64,000 nucleotides of DNA from a bacterium. GTDB lineage: Bacteria; Bacillota; Clostridia; Lachnospirales; Lachnospiraceae. A program made the translations under genes and the position numbers. Of this stretch, positions 46,672 to 55,911 are shown piece after piece; the first letter of the stretch is position 1; the number at the start of each line of letters is the position of its first letter. Where the stretch lies: the NCBI GenBank assembly GCA_030535455.1, contig JAUNJY010000002.1, forward strand, positions 1 to 64,000, read 5' to 3'. The notes under the pieces were generated by a model. That model did no database searches, was not told where the DNA came from, and was given only the letters and a program-made list of their open reading frames with translations.

Positions 46672-48462
46672 ATGAATGTACAAGAGACATCTCTAATTTC
46701 CTTGGCTAATCCGCGTGTACGAAAGTTATTTTTCGTACTAATGTTTCTTGTCTATTTAACCTGTACTTATTTAATCCCGGTTTTTAACAGATCAAACACA
46801 ACAATCGAACTGTTTCATTTACAAATACGTACAAACTCTTTATGTGGGATTTTAAATCAGCTAGTGATTGTCATTATGGTTTGTTTTGTGATTTTCTTTG
46901 GAAAACTTGGACTTATCACCTCACTGGCACTTGGCTTCCTCAATCTGTTCACCAGTACTGTTGCAATCCTAAAGACCCATGAGTTAAACTCAATTGCTGG
47001 TATTATGATGATTTTAATTGCCTATGCGGTAAATGCAGTTATTTATTCCTATAGCATTAAATTTAATAAACAAAATACCAAGCTTCAAGAGTCCTATAAA
47101 AATCTAAATAGCAAACAAGAAGCACTACATAGGATGGCCTATTTTGATTACTTAACCGAACTTCCAAATCGGAGAAACATCGTAGAAACGATTTCTTCCT
47201 TTTGTGATTCGACCGAAATTACCGATTTTAAACTTATCGTTATTGACATAACAAACATCAACCGCATCAGCGATGTTGCCGGCTACCAGAAAGGTGATGA
47301 CTTTTTACAGCAGCTCGTCTTCAACTGGTCTTCCATCAAAGCTGATGAAGACATATTAGGTCGGATTGATGGTACTAAATTCGCTTTAATCATTCCAGGA
47401 GCGACTAACAACGATACTTTATATAACTATATTAATGAATTTAAACAATGCCTCACAAATAAAATACCTGGCTTAGGCTCTCTCCCTTGGACAGCAGACT
47501 CTCTGGCTTCCGATCTTCGCTTGTGTATCAGTGCTAATTTTGGCATTGTATCCTATCCAGAGCACGGAACTAACGCAGATGAACTTCTGCAATTTGCAAA
47601 CACTGCTTTAACCTTTTCAAAAGAAGAAGGAAGAAATGCAATTTGCTACTTTAATCAGTCCATGTATAAGGACTTGCTAGATCATACGATTATGGAAAGC
47701 GCCCTTTCCAATGCCATTGACAATGGCGAATGCTTTTTAGTATTTCAGCCACAATATGAAGCAAGCTCAAAGACACTTAGAGGCTTTGAAACTCTGGTTC
47801 GATGGAATAATCCTTTGCTTGGTTTCGTCCCACCTTCCGTCTTTATTCCAATGGCAGAAGAAAATGGATTTATCCTTACTTTAGGAGAATGGATCTTACG
47901 CACTGCACTAGAACAATTTCAACATTTAAACAGCTTGTATCCGTCAGATGTTGTGGTTTCTGTTAACCTATCCGTACTGCAGATTTTACATCCTGATTTC
48001 TTAGACACATTAAAACAAGTACTTTCCGATACCGGCTTTAATCCAAATAGGCTGGAACTTGAAATAACGGAGTCCATCTTTATTTCTTCCAAGGAAAAAG
48101 TAGTTTCCATCCTGAACGAAATCAAAGCACTTGATATTCAGATTGCATTAGATGATTTTGGAACAAGCTACTCTTCCCTAAGCTATATTAACGCTTTACC
48201 GTTAGATATTATAAAAATGGATAAATCTTTTGTTGATACCATTACAAAAGACCGAAAAAAAGCACAACTTGTAGACACAATCTTGGCGATTGCCAAGCAA
48301 TTAGACTACAAAGTTGTGGCTGAAGGAGTCGAAACTTCGGATCAATTAGAATATTTACAAGAACGCACTTGTGAATATATCCAAGGATACCTATGGGGAA
48401 AACCTATGAGCCTTGAAGAGGTCAACATCCTCTTGTGCCATATTTCTGAACTTGCTTCCTAA
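46672..48462 (+). CDS. Membrane GGDEF-EAL protein, likely c-di-GMP phosphodiesterase
   Basis: A 596-residue protein. Five or so N-terminal helices (to about residue 130) form a membrane sensor. The GGDEF domain keeps the fold (YFDYLTELPNRRN) but its active loop reads RIDGTKF in place of GGDEF, so cyclase activity is probably lost. The EAL domain from about 345 retains the metal and catalytic residues: FETLVRW, SVNLS, LELEITES, ALDDFGTSYSSLSYI, IKMDKSF and AEGVET. It should hydrolyse c-di-GMP, with the dead GGDEF part perhaps sensing GTP. The ATG at 46672 has AGGAGG 7 bases upstream. Its end overlaps the convergent kinase gene by 41 bases. Confidence 0.9.
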   Translation: MNVQETSLISLANPRVRKLFFVLMFLVYLTCTYLIPVFNRSNTTIELFHLQIRTNSLCGILNQLVIVIMVCFVIFFGKLGLITSLALGFLNLFTSTVAILKTHELNSIAGIMMILIAYAVNAVIYSYSIKFNKQNTKLQESYKNLNSKQEALHRMAYFDYLTELPNRRNIVETISSFCDSTEITDFKLIVIDITNINRISDVAGYQKGDDFLQQLVFNWSSIKADEDILGRIDGTKFALIIPGATNNDTLYNYINEFKQCLTNKIPGLGSLPWTADSLASDLRLCISANFGIVSYPEHGTNADELLQFANTALTFSKEEGRNAICYFNQSMYKDLLDHTIMESALSNAIDNGECFLVFQPQYEASSKTLRGFETLVRWNNPLLGFVPPSVFIPMAEENGFILTLGEWILRTALEQFQHLNSLYPSDVVVSVNLSVLQILHPDFLDTLKQVLSDTGFNPNRLELEITESIFISSKEKVVSILNEIKALDIQIALDDFGTSYSSLSYINALPLDIIKMDKSFVDTITKDRKKAQLVDTILAIAKQLDYKVVAEGVETSDQLEYLQERTCEYIQGYLWGKPMSLEEVNILLCHISELAS

Positions 48463-49354
48463 GCGGCCAGATGATTTTAATCCCAAACATGGTATTTTCA
48501 TAAAGTGCATCTACCTGACCTTCCATTAGTTCAGATAGTTTCTTTACAATGGCCAGACCAAGACCGGTATTCTCACCGGTCCTCATACGGTCTGCCATAT
48601 AGAAACGATCGAATATTTTTGGAAGGTCTTCTTTTGTTATTTCATCCGTATCATTACTGATTACGGTCTCTATACGGTCTTCATACACTGCAAGGGATAC
48701 GTCAAGCTTATGTATTCCGTGTCGAAGCACATTCTGTATAATGTTAGAATAAATACGCACCATTGCATTTCGATCACCAATGATCTCTGGAACGCTCTCT
48801 TCAATCTTTATATTGCAATCATACTCTCTGGCCTCAAACTCGTTATAGTAAAGGGCAAGTACTTCATATAATATATTGTTTAACTGAATCGCCTCCTGAT
48901 TAAGTACATACTTATCCTCTTCCATTCTGGAAAGATCATATACTCCAGTAATCAATTCCTGCAAGATCTTTGCACGCTTTTCTACTATATCTAGATACCC
49001 TCTTCGTTCCTCCTCGCTGATCTGTTCATCCTTTGCAAGGGAAATATATCCTAAGATGCTGGTTAAAGGAGTTCTTAAATCATGAGAGATATTTGACATC
49101 TGCTTTCGTAGCTCCCTCTCCTTATTAATATAGTAAATCTGTCGGTTACGCGTGACCCTTAATAGCTGATTGATACTTAGAAATACGCGCTGCATCTTAC
49201 GCTCTGGGGCTGCAAGCTTTAATTCTGCATTGGTATCCTCTCTTGTCAGACGCTGCACCTGCTTCATTAAATATCTGGAGTTTTGTAAATGTGCAATATC
49301 AATAACAAGCAGTACCAAGCAAACCATGACCAATATAGCAATTAATAGTCCCAT
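48422..49354 (-). CDS. Sensor histidine kinase with a single short membrane segment
   Basis: A 310-residue kinase. One helix (residues 2-21) with almost no outside part, then a cytoplasmic linker, HisKA with H91 (SNISHDLRTPLTS), and an HATPase with NIIQNVLRHG, IFDRFYMAD and NTGLGLAIVKK. Kinases of this shape next to ABC transporters sense the transporter itself or peptides in the membrane. It is last in the operon regulator-ATPase-permease-kinase, 11 bases after the permease. The unusual convergent overlap with the EAL gene means there is no terminator between the two. Confidence 0.88.
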   Translation of the reverse strand: MGLLIAILVMVCLVLLVIDIAHLQNSRYLMKQVQRLTREDTNAELKLAAPERKMQRVFLSINQLLRVTRNRQIYYINKERELRKQMSNISHDLRTPLTSILGYISLAKDEQISEEERRGYLDIVEKRAKILQELITGVYDLSRMEEDKYVLNQEAIQLNNILYEVLALYYNEFEAREYDCNIKIEESVPEIIGDRNAMVRIYSNIIQNVLRHGIHKLDVSLAVYEDRIETVISNDTDEITKEDLPKIFDRFYMADRMRTGENTGLGLAIVKKLSELMEGQVDALYENTMFGIKIIWPLRKQVQKYGTRGC

Positions 49355-49365
49355 ACGTATTCTCC

Positions 49366-50124
49366 TTACTTCACTTCTCTTTTTCTAAATACCATAATTC
49401 CAACGATAAAAGATACTACAAAATACACCCCTGCTACTACGAAGCATTTCCATGCGTCTGGTCCAAATCCACTTCCCGTAGACGAATTAATCGTAATCGT
49501 TCGAATTTCATACTTGCTTATAAAGGATACAATCCCATTATTCGGAAGAGCAAACTTTACCAAACTTATTAAATCTGGTGCTAGAGAAAAATATAAAATA
49601 TAAATTACGGTTGCAAGGGTATTGCTGTTTAAAACCATTGCCAATGCATGAGCCATGGACACTGCTGCAATCCACATTACCATGAGGGACCCAATGCTTG
49701 TATAGTACGCCTTTACACCTGTAAAAGTAATACCGTCAAAAACCAATACACATCCTGCCAGAACCAATACGCTAACAATCGCTACGGCAATGACAAGGGA
49801 TAACACTTCTGTCAGAAATCTCCCCAGATAAATGTTGGTGCGGTTGGTACCATAAGCAATACTGTTTTTCAGCACAAGGGTCTTGCTTTCATTACTATGA
49901 ACAATCTGGGCAATCATATAGACAATGAACCATCCCAATATAACGATGATCTGAATCCATCCATCCAGGATAGCATTTGCTCTGAACTCTGCTTTGGAAT
50001 CCGCTTCAAGCATCTTTAGTACAAAGTTGAACAAAAAGCCTCCCAGCCCAAATACAAGAAAGAATACATACATGCATTTCCGATGCAGCACTTTATAAAA
50101 TTCGCTCTTCATAACATTTAACAT
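49366..50124 (-). CDS. ABC-2 type permease, peptide-resistance family
   Basis: A 252-residue protein with six hydrophobic segments. The start (MKSEFYKVLHRKCMYVFF) and the block LVLKNSIAYGTNRTNIYLGRFL are typical of the permeases that pair with BcrA/NisF-like ATPases. Its ATG shares one base with the ATPase stop (TAATG), so the two are coupled. It probably exports or expels an antimicrobial peptide or lipid; the substrate is not readable. Confidence 0.85.
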   Translation of the reverse strand: MLNVMKSEFYKVLHRKCMYVFFLVFGLGGFLFNFVLKMLEADSKAEFRANAILDGWIQIIVILGWFIVYMIAQIVHSNESKTLVLKNSIAYGTNRTNIYLGRFLTEVLSLVIAVAIVSVLVLAGCVLVFDGITFTGVKAYYTSIGSLMVMWIAAVSMAHALAMVLNSNTLATVIYILYFSLAPDLISLVKFALPNNGIVSFISKYEIRTITINSSTGSGFGPDAWKCFVVAGVYFVVSFIVGIMVFRKREVK

Positions 50125-51038
50125 TATTGTCTCCCTCCAATCAAATTCAAGAAATAATCTTCAAGCTGAGTCTTCTTTACCTCTAAAGAATAAAGCTTTA
50201 CTCCGTTTTGAACGACTAAGTCACTGATAATGGAAGGATCGTCATTACAGCCATAGATTTTTAATATCCCCTGCTCAAGGACTTCATATTGGACACCTGT
50301 CAGTTCTCTCTCCATCAGTCTTGCTATTTTTGCCGGATCCTGAACCTGGATCTGAACATATGCCTTACACTTTTCCTCTAATTCCACTGCACTGATTTCT
50401 TCTGCCATCTGCCCATCTTTCATAAATCCATAGTAGGTGGCAATGCTGGATAATTCTAATAGGATATGGCTGGAGATCAGCATTGTAATCTGCTTTTCCA
50501 CGTTTAGCCGTTTTAGTACGGCACGAAACTCTGCAATTCCTTGTGGATCAAGACCGTTGATTGGCTCATCTAAGATAAGAAGGTCTGGACTATTTAATAA
50601 TGCCAACGCCAACCCAAGCCTCTGTTTCATACCTAACGAAAAGTTTTTAAACTGCTTCTTGTTTGTATCTTGTAAATCAACTGTCTCTAGTACTTCATCT
50701 ACCATTTCTTTATCTACGATTCCACGCTGAATGCGGTAATATTCCAAGTTCTGCTTTGCAGTCATATAAGGAAAAAAGGCAGGTGTCTCTATCATGGTTC
50801 CAATTCTATGTCTCTGTTCCTCTAACTCACTATCCTTTTTCTCGCCAAAGATTGAAAACTCACCATCCGTCTTAAATGCCAGTCCTGTCAGAATTCTCAT
50901 AAGCGTTGTCTTGCCGACACCATTCTTTCCAATTAATCCGTAAATCTGTCCTTCTTCTAGGGTCATATTTACATCTTTAAGAATTTGCTTATGTCCATAT
51001 TGCTTGTTTAACTGCCTTACACATATTGCTGTTTTCAT
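50124..51038 (-). CDS. ABC transporter ATPase, BcrA/lantibiotic-resistance type
   Basis: A 304-residue ATPase. Walker A GLIGKNGVGKTTLM, signature NFSLGMKQRLGLALALL, Walker B LLILDEPINGLDP and the switch SSHILLELSSIA are intact. The C-terminal extension of about 85 residues is usual in the BcrA/NisF/CprA group. The ATG at 51038 has AAAGGTGAT 7 bases upstream; a GTG inside that site gives the longer frame. Part of a regulator-ABC-kinase cassette of the kind that responds to bacitracin, lantibiotics or host peptides. Confidence 0.9.
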   Translation of the reverse strand: MKTAICVRQLNKQYGHKQILKDVNMTLEEGQIYGLIGKNGVGKTTLMRILTGLAFKTDGEFSIFGEKKDSELEEQRHRIGTMIETPAFFPYMTAKQNLEYYRIQRGIVDKEMVDEVLETVDLQDTNKKQFKNFSLGMKQRLGLALALLNSPDLLILDEPINGLDPQGIAEFRAVLKRLNVEKQITMLISSHILLELSSIATYYGFMKDGQMAEEISAVELEEKCKAYVQIQVQDPAKIARLMERELTGVQYEVLEQGILKIYGCNDDPSIISDLVVQNGVKLYSLEVKKTQLEDYFLNLIGGRQ

Positions 51039-51127
51039 CGTTTCAATCACCTTTCTTTTTTATATGCTTTTATTTTAGTAGGTAATTTGAAAGTGGTACT
51101 TAAGAAATTTTAAAGAAAGTGTAAAGT

Positions 51128-51826
51128 TTAAATCATCTTAAAGCCAATTCCCCAAACCGTCTTAATATACTCCTGGTCTGGGTCTGCTTTATGAAGTTTT
51201 GCACGCAAATTACTAATATGTACATTTACTGTATTATCTTCCACCACATATTCATCGCTCCATACACTAGTATAGATTGCTTCCCTTGTAAATACCCGAT
51301 TGATATTTGTTACAAATAATAATAAGATTTCATATTCATGATTGGTAAGGAAGATTTCCTGTCCCTTTACCTGTACTGTCATGGCCTGTTTATCAATTTG
51401 AATACTCTTATAAGAAAGAACTCCCTTTTTCTTTCCTTCCGTTTCCTTGGTAAAGCTGCAATACCTGCGTAACTGTGCATCTACCCTTGCCAATACTTCT
51501 TTTATCTCAAATGGTTTGGTTATATAGTCATCTGCACCTTGGCTTAGCAGGCTGATTTTATCATCCAGAGCACTATTTGCAGAAATCACAATGATCGGTA
51601 TATATGAGTTTTTTCTGATTTGTTTTACAATTTCCTGCCCATTGGCACCAGGAAGCGTCAAATCCAATAACACAAGATCAAATGTACTCATTTTTAATAC
51701 TAATTTAGCTTCTGTACCTGAATATGCACTGGTAGTTTCATATCCTTCTTTTTTTAAGACTTTTGCTAATAAAGTATTAATATCAGCATCATCTTCTACA
51801 ATTAATATCTGAATATTTTCCTTCAT
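51128..51826 (-). CDS. OmpR-family response regulator
   Basis: A 232-residue regulator. Receiver: IVEDDADIN, phospho-acceptor D55 (VLLDLTLPG), ISANS and ITKPFE. DNA-binding half: LTNHEYEILLLFVTN and EDNTVNVHISNLRAKL. It begins the operon with the ABC transporter and the short kinase, and probably activates its own promoter when the peptide is present. The ATG at 51826 has AAAGG 7 bases upstream; 13 extra codons upstream lack support. Confidence 0.92.
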   Translation of the reverse strand: MKENIQILIVEDDADINTLLAKVLKKEGYETTSAYSGTEAKLVLKMSTFDLVLLDLTLPGANGQEIVKQIRKNSYIPIIVISANSALDDKISLLSQGADDYITKPFEIKEVLARVDAQLRRYCSFTKETEGKKKGVLSYKSIQIDKQAMTVQVKGQEIFLTNHEYEILLLFVTNINRVFTREAIYTSVWSDEYVVEDNTVNVHISNLRAKLHKADPDQEYIKTVWGIGFKMI

Positions 51827-51892
51827 AATTGCGCCTTTCCATTTTTTCACATTAAATGTTATCATATACTACTGGAGATTACAATTAATTGA

Positions 51893-51921
51893 TTGACATA
51901 CCAAGTCAAATTTGCTAGTAT
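51893..51921 (+). promoter_or_regulatory. Promoter of glmS, with an inverted repeat over the -35
   Basis: Consensus TTGACA (51893-51898), 17 bases, TAGTAT (51916-51921). TTGAC and GTCAA (51893-51909) form an inverted repeat centred just after the -35, which may be an operator. The 545-base gap before glmS holds this promoter, a leader of about 150 bases with nothing clear in it, and the ribozyme. Confidence 0.6.
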
Positions 51922-52076
51922 TACGTAGACACTAAATTCATGACTAATCATATATTATATATAGAAGGAAGTGAACAGTGGATACCGTTTTCCCATAACT
52001 GTATCAAAACATAAGTTAAACAAATTAACTTCGACAGAAATGTCTTCATATTTATTTTCATAAATATGATAAAATT

Positions 52077-52245
52077 AGCGCCATGCACCTCCGTTGGGAT
52101 GAAAAAAGTAGGAGGTTGACGAGGTAGAGAGTTAGCGAATCATTCGGCGGGTGCTCTCTCGTATCCCTTTGAATACGTCATATGCTGACGAAAACGTCGG
52201 GTAACCGAAACACAAGTCAGTATACTCAAAGAACAACAATAGGTA
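52077..52245 (+). ncRNA. glmS glucosamine-6-phosphate-activated ribozyme
   Basis: The conserved parts are in order: AGCGCC with the cleavage site between A77 and G78 of the 52000 block, GTTGACGAGG of the core pseudoknot, CATTCGGCGGGTGCTCTCTC (P2.2/P3 side) and the downstream GGGTAACCGAAACACAA region. Glucosamine-6-phosphate acts as cofactor for self-cleavage, and the cut mRNA is then degraded, so glmS is repressed by its product. The ribozyme ends about 125 bases before the start codon. Confidence 0.95.
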
Positions 52246-52371
52246 TTTTTTCGCTTTTTTCATCAGAAACTAGCACTAAAGACCATATTGTTTTAGATTT
52301 TAAATTCATAAACCAATTTGACGGGATAACTCTGCCTTTTTGGTTATAACTTAATAAAAGGAGACTACAAT

Positions 52372-54195
52372 ATGTGTGGAATTATTGGTTTTACAGGCCA
52401 TTTAGATGCAACTAAAGTTTTAACGAAAGGGTTAGCAGAACTTGAATACCGCGGTTATGACAGCGCTGGTATTGCCTTCTTTGAAAATAACGAAATCCGT
52501 ACAATTAAAACAGCTGGTAAAGTTGCTTGTTTAAAAGAAAAAGTTGAGGGTTCTACAATCTCTGAAGCTACTTGTGGTATTGGTCATACAAGATGGGCAA
52601 CTCACGGTGGAGTTTCTGATACAAACAGCCATCCTCATACTTTTGGAAACGTAACATTAATCCATAACGGTATTATTGAAAACTATAAAGAATTACAAGC
52701 AGAACTTGCTCTTCAAGGCAAAACTCCAGTTTCTCAAACAGATACTGAAATTGCTGCTATGATCATTGATGACTGTTTTGACGGAGATCCAATCGAAGCA
52801 ATCAAAAAAGCAGATGCACGTCTTGATGGACAATATGGTTTCTGTATTATGTTCAACGGAATTCCAGGAAAAATCTTCTGTATCCGTAACGGCAGCCCAT
52901 TAGTAGCAACTCATACAGAAAAAGGTTCTGTAATTGCTTCTGATATGGTAGCTTTAATCGACTACTCAAAAGATTATTTCGTATTACCAGAGCATATGAT
53001 TGCAACACTTACTGCTGATGAAATTACATTAGTAGATCTTGAAGGAAATACAGTGGAACCAGAAATGCTTCACGTAGACTGGGATATCGAAGCTGCTATG
53101 AAAGGCGGATACGATTACTTTATGTTAAAAGAAATCCATGATCAGCCAGCTGCTCTTCTTAACACAATCACTCCAAGAATCAAAGATGGTTTACCAACAT
53201 TTGAAGCTGATAACGTTCCAGATGATATCTTTACAAACTGTAACCGTATCTTAATCACTGCTTGCGGTACTGCAATGCATGCTGGACTCGTTGGTAAAAA
53301 CTTAATCGAACGTATTGCGAGAGTTCCTGTTACTGTTGATGTAGCAAGTGAATTCCGTTACAACGATCCAATCATGGATGAACACACATTAGTAATTACA
53401 ATCAGCCAATCCGGTGAGACTGCTGATACGTTAGCTGCAATTCGTCTTGCTAAAGAACATGGTGCAAAAACGTTATCCATCGTTAACGTAAAAGGTTCTA
53501 CAATTGCCAGAGAAAGTGATTATGTATTATATACTCATGCTGGTCCTGAAATTGCTGTTGCAAGTACAAAAGCTTACACAGTTCAATTATCTGTATTCTA
53601 TTTAATTGCTGCACGTTTTGCACTTGTAACAAACAAATTTACAGAAGATGATGCTAGAGATTATATCACTAAGCTTCAACATGCTATCGAATCTGTAAAC
53701 GAAGTATTAGCAAATGAAAAAGATTTCGAAGACGTAAGTGCTTCTCTTGATACTGCTGAAAACTTATTCTATATCGGACGTGGTCTTGACTACTGTCTCG
53801 CTATGGAAGGTTCCCTTAAATTAAAGGAAATCAGCTACATTCACTCTGAAGCTTATGCTGCTGGTGAATTAAAACATGGTACTATTTCTCTTATCACAGA
53901 AGATATGCCAGTTATCGCAATCGCAACACAAGAAGGCGTTTACTCTAAGATGATCAGTAACATCCGTGAAGTAAAAGCTCGTGGTGCAAAAGTAATCTTA
54001 ATTACAAATGGAGATGACCAAAATGTAGATGAATCCATCTGTTCATTCCAAGTTTCCATTCCTAAGATTGACGACATGTTCGCACCATTTACAACTTCTG
54101 TTGTAATCCAATACCTTGCTTACTTCTGTGCAGTACGTCGTGCGTTAAACGTAGATCAACCACGTAACTTAGCTAAGAGCGTTACTGTAGAATAA
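52372..54195 (+). CDS. glmS: Glutamine--fructose-6-phosphate aminotransferase (isomerizing)
   Basis: A 607-residue enzyme that makes glucosamine-6-phosphate, the first step to peptidoglycan amino sugars. The N-terminal glutaminase begins MCGIIG with catalytic C2; GIGHTRWATHG and NGIIENY follow. Two SIS domains (ACGTAMHAGLVGK, ISQSGETADT, and a second set) bind the sugar, and the end LAKSVTVE matches the family. Codons are strongly biased to highly expressed forms. RBS AAAGGAG. Regulated by the ribozyme upstream. Confidence 0.98.
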   Translation: MCGIIGFTGHLDATKVLTKGLAELEYRGYDSAGIAFFENNEIRTIKTAGKVACLKEKVEGSTISEATCGIGHTRWATHGGVSDTNSHPHTFGNVTLIHNGIIENYKELQAELALQGKTPVSQTDTEIAAMIIDDCFDGDPIEAIKKADARLDGQYGFCIMFNGIPGKIFCIRNGSPLVATHTEKGSVIASDMVALIDYSKDYFVLPEHMIATLTADEITLVDLEGNTVEPEMLHVDWDIEAAMKGGYDYFMLKEIHDQPAALLNTITPRIKDGLPTFEADNVPDDIFTNCNRILITACGTAMHAGLVGKNLIERIARVPVTVDVASEFRYNDPIMDEHTLVITISQSGETADTLAAIRLAKEHGAKTLSIVNVKGSTIARESDYVLYTHAGPEIAVASTKAYTVQLSVFYLIAARFALVTNKFTEDDARDYITKLQHAIESVNEVLANEKDFEDVSASLDTAENLFYIGRGLDYCLAMEGSLKLKEISYIHSEAYAAGELKHGTISLITEDMPVIAIATQEGVYSKMISNIREVKARGAKVILITNGDDQNVDESICSFQVSIPKIDDMFAPFTTSVVIQYLAYFCAVRRALNVDQPRNLAKSVTVE

Positions 54196-54206
54196 TTTAA
54201 GTCTAT

Positions 54207-54269
54207 AAAAACAAATAGGAGCTTCCATAGCAATACGATTTCGTATTGTTAGGAACTCCTATTTGTTTT
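54207..54269 (+). terminator. Terminator of glmS
   Basis: An outer stem (AAAACAAATAGGAG with CTCCTATTTGTTTT) encloses a second hairpin (CAATACGA with TCGTATTG), followed by a T-rich tract. Confidence 0.85.
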
Positions 54270-54337
54270 ATATGTACTATGTTATTTTAATACGAAATCC
54301 AATTTAATATACTAAAATACATATATGAGGTGAATTT

Positions 54338-54817
54338 ATGAAAGTTATACTTGCTACTTTAAATGACAAAGAACAGATTATGGCTCTTTATCGAGGAATG
54401 ATCGGCACCCCTGGCTGTACTTGGTCTAAAAACTATCCAAATGAAGATTTGTTTGCCATGGATGTTGCTTCCTCTAACCTATTCTGTATTAAAAACCAAC
54501 AAAACGAGGTCATTGCCACTGTCTCCGTAGATCAAGATAAAGAAGTGGAAGAGCTTTCTGTTTGGACACTTCCAGGAAAGATTGCAGAACTTGCCCGTGT
54601 AGCGGTCCGCTCCGACTATCAAAATCAGGGAATTGCAAGGCTTTTATTAACCCAGACCATGGCAGAGTTAAAAACAAGGAATTATCAAGGTGCCCACTTC
54701 CTTGTAAGCGAGACCAATCCAAAAGCGTTGGCTTCTTATAAGAAATTAAATTTCACTTTATGCGGAACTTCTACACTCTACGGCGAGCACTGGCTATGCT
54801 ATGAAAAAATCCTGTGA
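54338..54817 (+). CDS. GNAT N-acetyltransferase
   Basis: A 159-residue GNAT protein. ELARVAVRSDYQNQGIARLLL is the acetyl-CoA binding block (Q-x-x-G-I-A, positions about 88-108), and HFLVSETNPKALASYKKLNF is the last conserved part. The acceptor cannot be told. RBS GAGGTGA. It follows glmS but is separated by a terminator, and ends at a bidirectional terminator shared with corA. Confidence 0.85.
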   Translation: MKVILATLNDKEQIMALYRGMIGTPGCTWSKNYPNEDLFAMDVASSNLFCIKNQQNEVIATVSVDQDKEVEELSVWTLPGKIAELARVAVRSDYQNQGIARLLLTQTMAELKTRNYQGAHFLVSETNPKALASYKKLNFTLCGTSTLYGEHWLCYEKIL

Positions 54818-54857
54818 CACAGAAAATAAATCATTACTTTCCAGACCATATAAAGAC

Positions 54858-54904
54858 CAACAAAAGAAGAGCGGCCGCTCTTGCGCCCACTCTTCTTTTA
54901 GTTG
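54858..54904. terminator. Bidirectional terminator between GNAT and corA genes
   Basis: CAACAAAAGAAGAG pairs with CTCTTCTTTTAGTTG around a GC-rich loop. Confidence 0.85.
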
Positions 54905-54927
54905 ATAAATGTACCCCTTGATACATT

Positions 54928-55875
54928 TTACATTAACTTTTTTCTTTTAAACACCCAGATACATAAAAGTATAACTACGATCGTCAGCAAAATGACATAG
55001 ATATAGCCGTATTTCCACGTCAATTCCGGCATGGAGGTAAAATTCATACCATACCATCCAACAATTAATGTCAGTGGCAAAAACAAAGTTGTCACCACAG
55101 TAAACAGCTTCATAACGCTATTCAGGCTATAATCAAGGAATGCCTGATACGCTTCTCTTAACTGCACCAGGTTTTCTCGAAGCATCAATGTATTCTGCTT
55201 TAGACGATTGAATTTGGTGTTCATCATCTTTAAGTACTTCTTTCTTTTGTCCTTAAATAGTCCAAGCTCATTTTCCTCTAACATATCGGCAAATTCAATA
55301 AACTGCTCATAATAATTATGCAACACAAAAAGCTCACGTTTCTTCTTAATTAAGATCTTGTAAAACTCCTCGTCAATTTTCTTTGCAACGATGCGATCTT
55401 CAAGTAAATCAAACTCAAACTCAATATCTTCTAAGGCGACATTATCCTCCATTAAAAGATAATCAAAAAACAAATATAAGACCTTTTCAACAGCTAAATC
55501 CTCAACTTTACAACGAGTCAATGCGCTTTCAAACACACTGCTTACGAACCGATTGTCTGGATCTGCAGAGACTACAAAACAATAGTCAGTGGTAGCAAAT
55601 ATTGCAATTCTTCCACTAGACTCCATAATATGCTTTACATCTACAAGCTGAAATATGCCAAATACATATGCTTCTGCAAGATAATAGGAAGATCTGAAAT
55701 GGACGGTTTCCATGCATAGCAAATCGATCGTTGACTGCTTGACTCCGATCATAGGCGCTATCTGCAAAAACTCTTTTAAATCCATATAAGCCAAAATCAA
55801 TGAATGACTGGCAATCATTTTTGGCACATCCTCTAATTCCACTGGTTGTAAGGTGTTATCGACAACGTATCTCAT
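54928..55875 (-). CDS. corA: CorA-family divalent metal transporter
   Basis: A 315-residue CorA-like channel. The long acidic/helical cytoplasmic part is followed by two C-terminal helices; the first ends in the selectivity motif YGMNF (VGWYGMNF), which defines the family. The pentamer passes Mg2+, Co2+ or Ni2+. The second helix ends in a basic tail (FKRKK). RBS AGAGGGATC before the ATG. Probably co-transcribed with the downstream side of maf (36-base gap). Confidence 0.93.
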   Translation of the reverse strand: MRYVVDNTLQPVELEDVPKMIASHSLILAYMDLKEFLQIAPMIGVKQSTIDLLCMETVHFRSSYYLAEAYVFGIFQLVDVKHIMESSGRIAIFATTDYCFVVSADPDNRFVSSVFESALTRCKVEDLAVEKVLYLFFDYLLMEDNVALEDIEFEFDLLEDRIVAKKIDEEFYKILIKKKRELFVLHNYYEQFIEFADMLEENELGLFKDKRKKYLKMMNTKFNRLKQNTLMLRENLVQLREAYQAFLDYSLNSVMKLFTVVTTLFLPLTLIVGWYGMNFTSMPELTWKYGYIYVILLTIVVILLCIWVFKRKKLM

Positions 55876-55911
55876 AGTTGATCCCTCTTTAGCTATTGCT
55901 ATATGTTCTAA

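Noticed and set aside
54871-54879. GCGGCCGC site as a cloning or recombination mark
   Set aside because: It is simply the loop of a bidirectional terminator.
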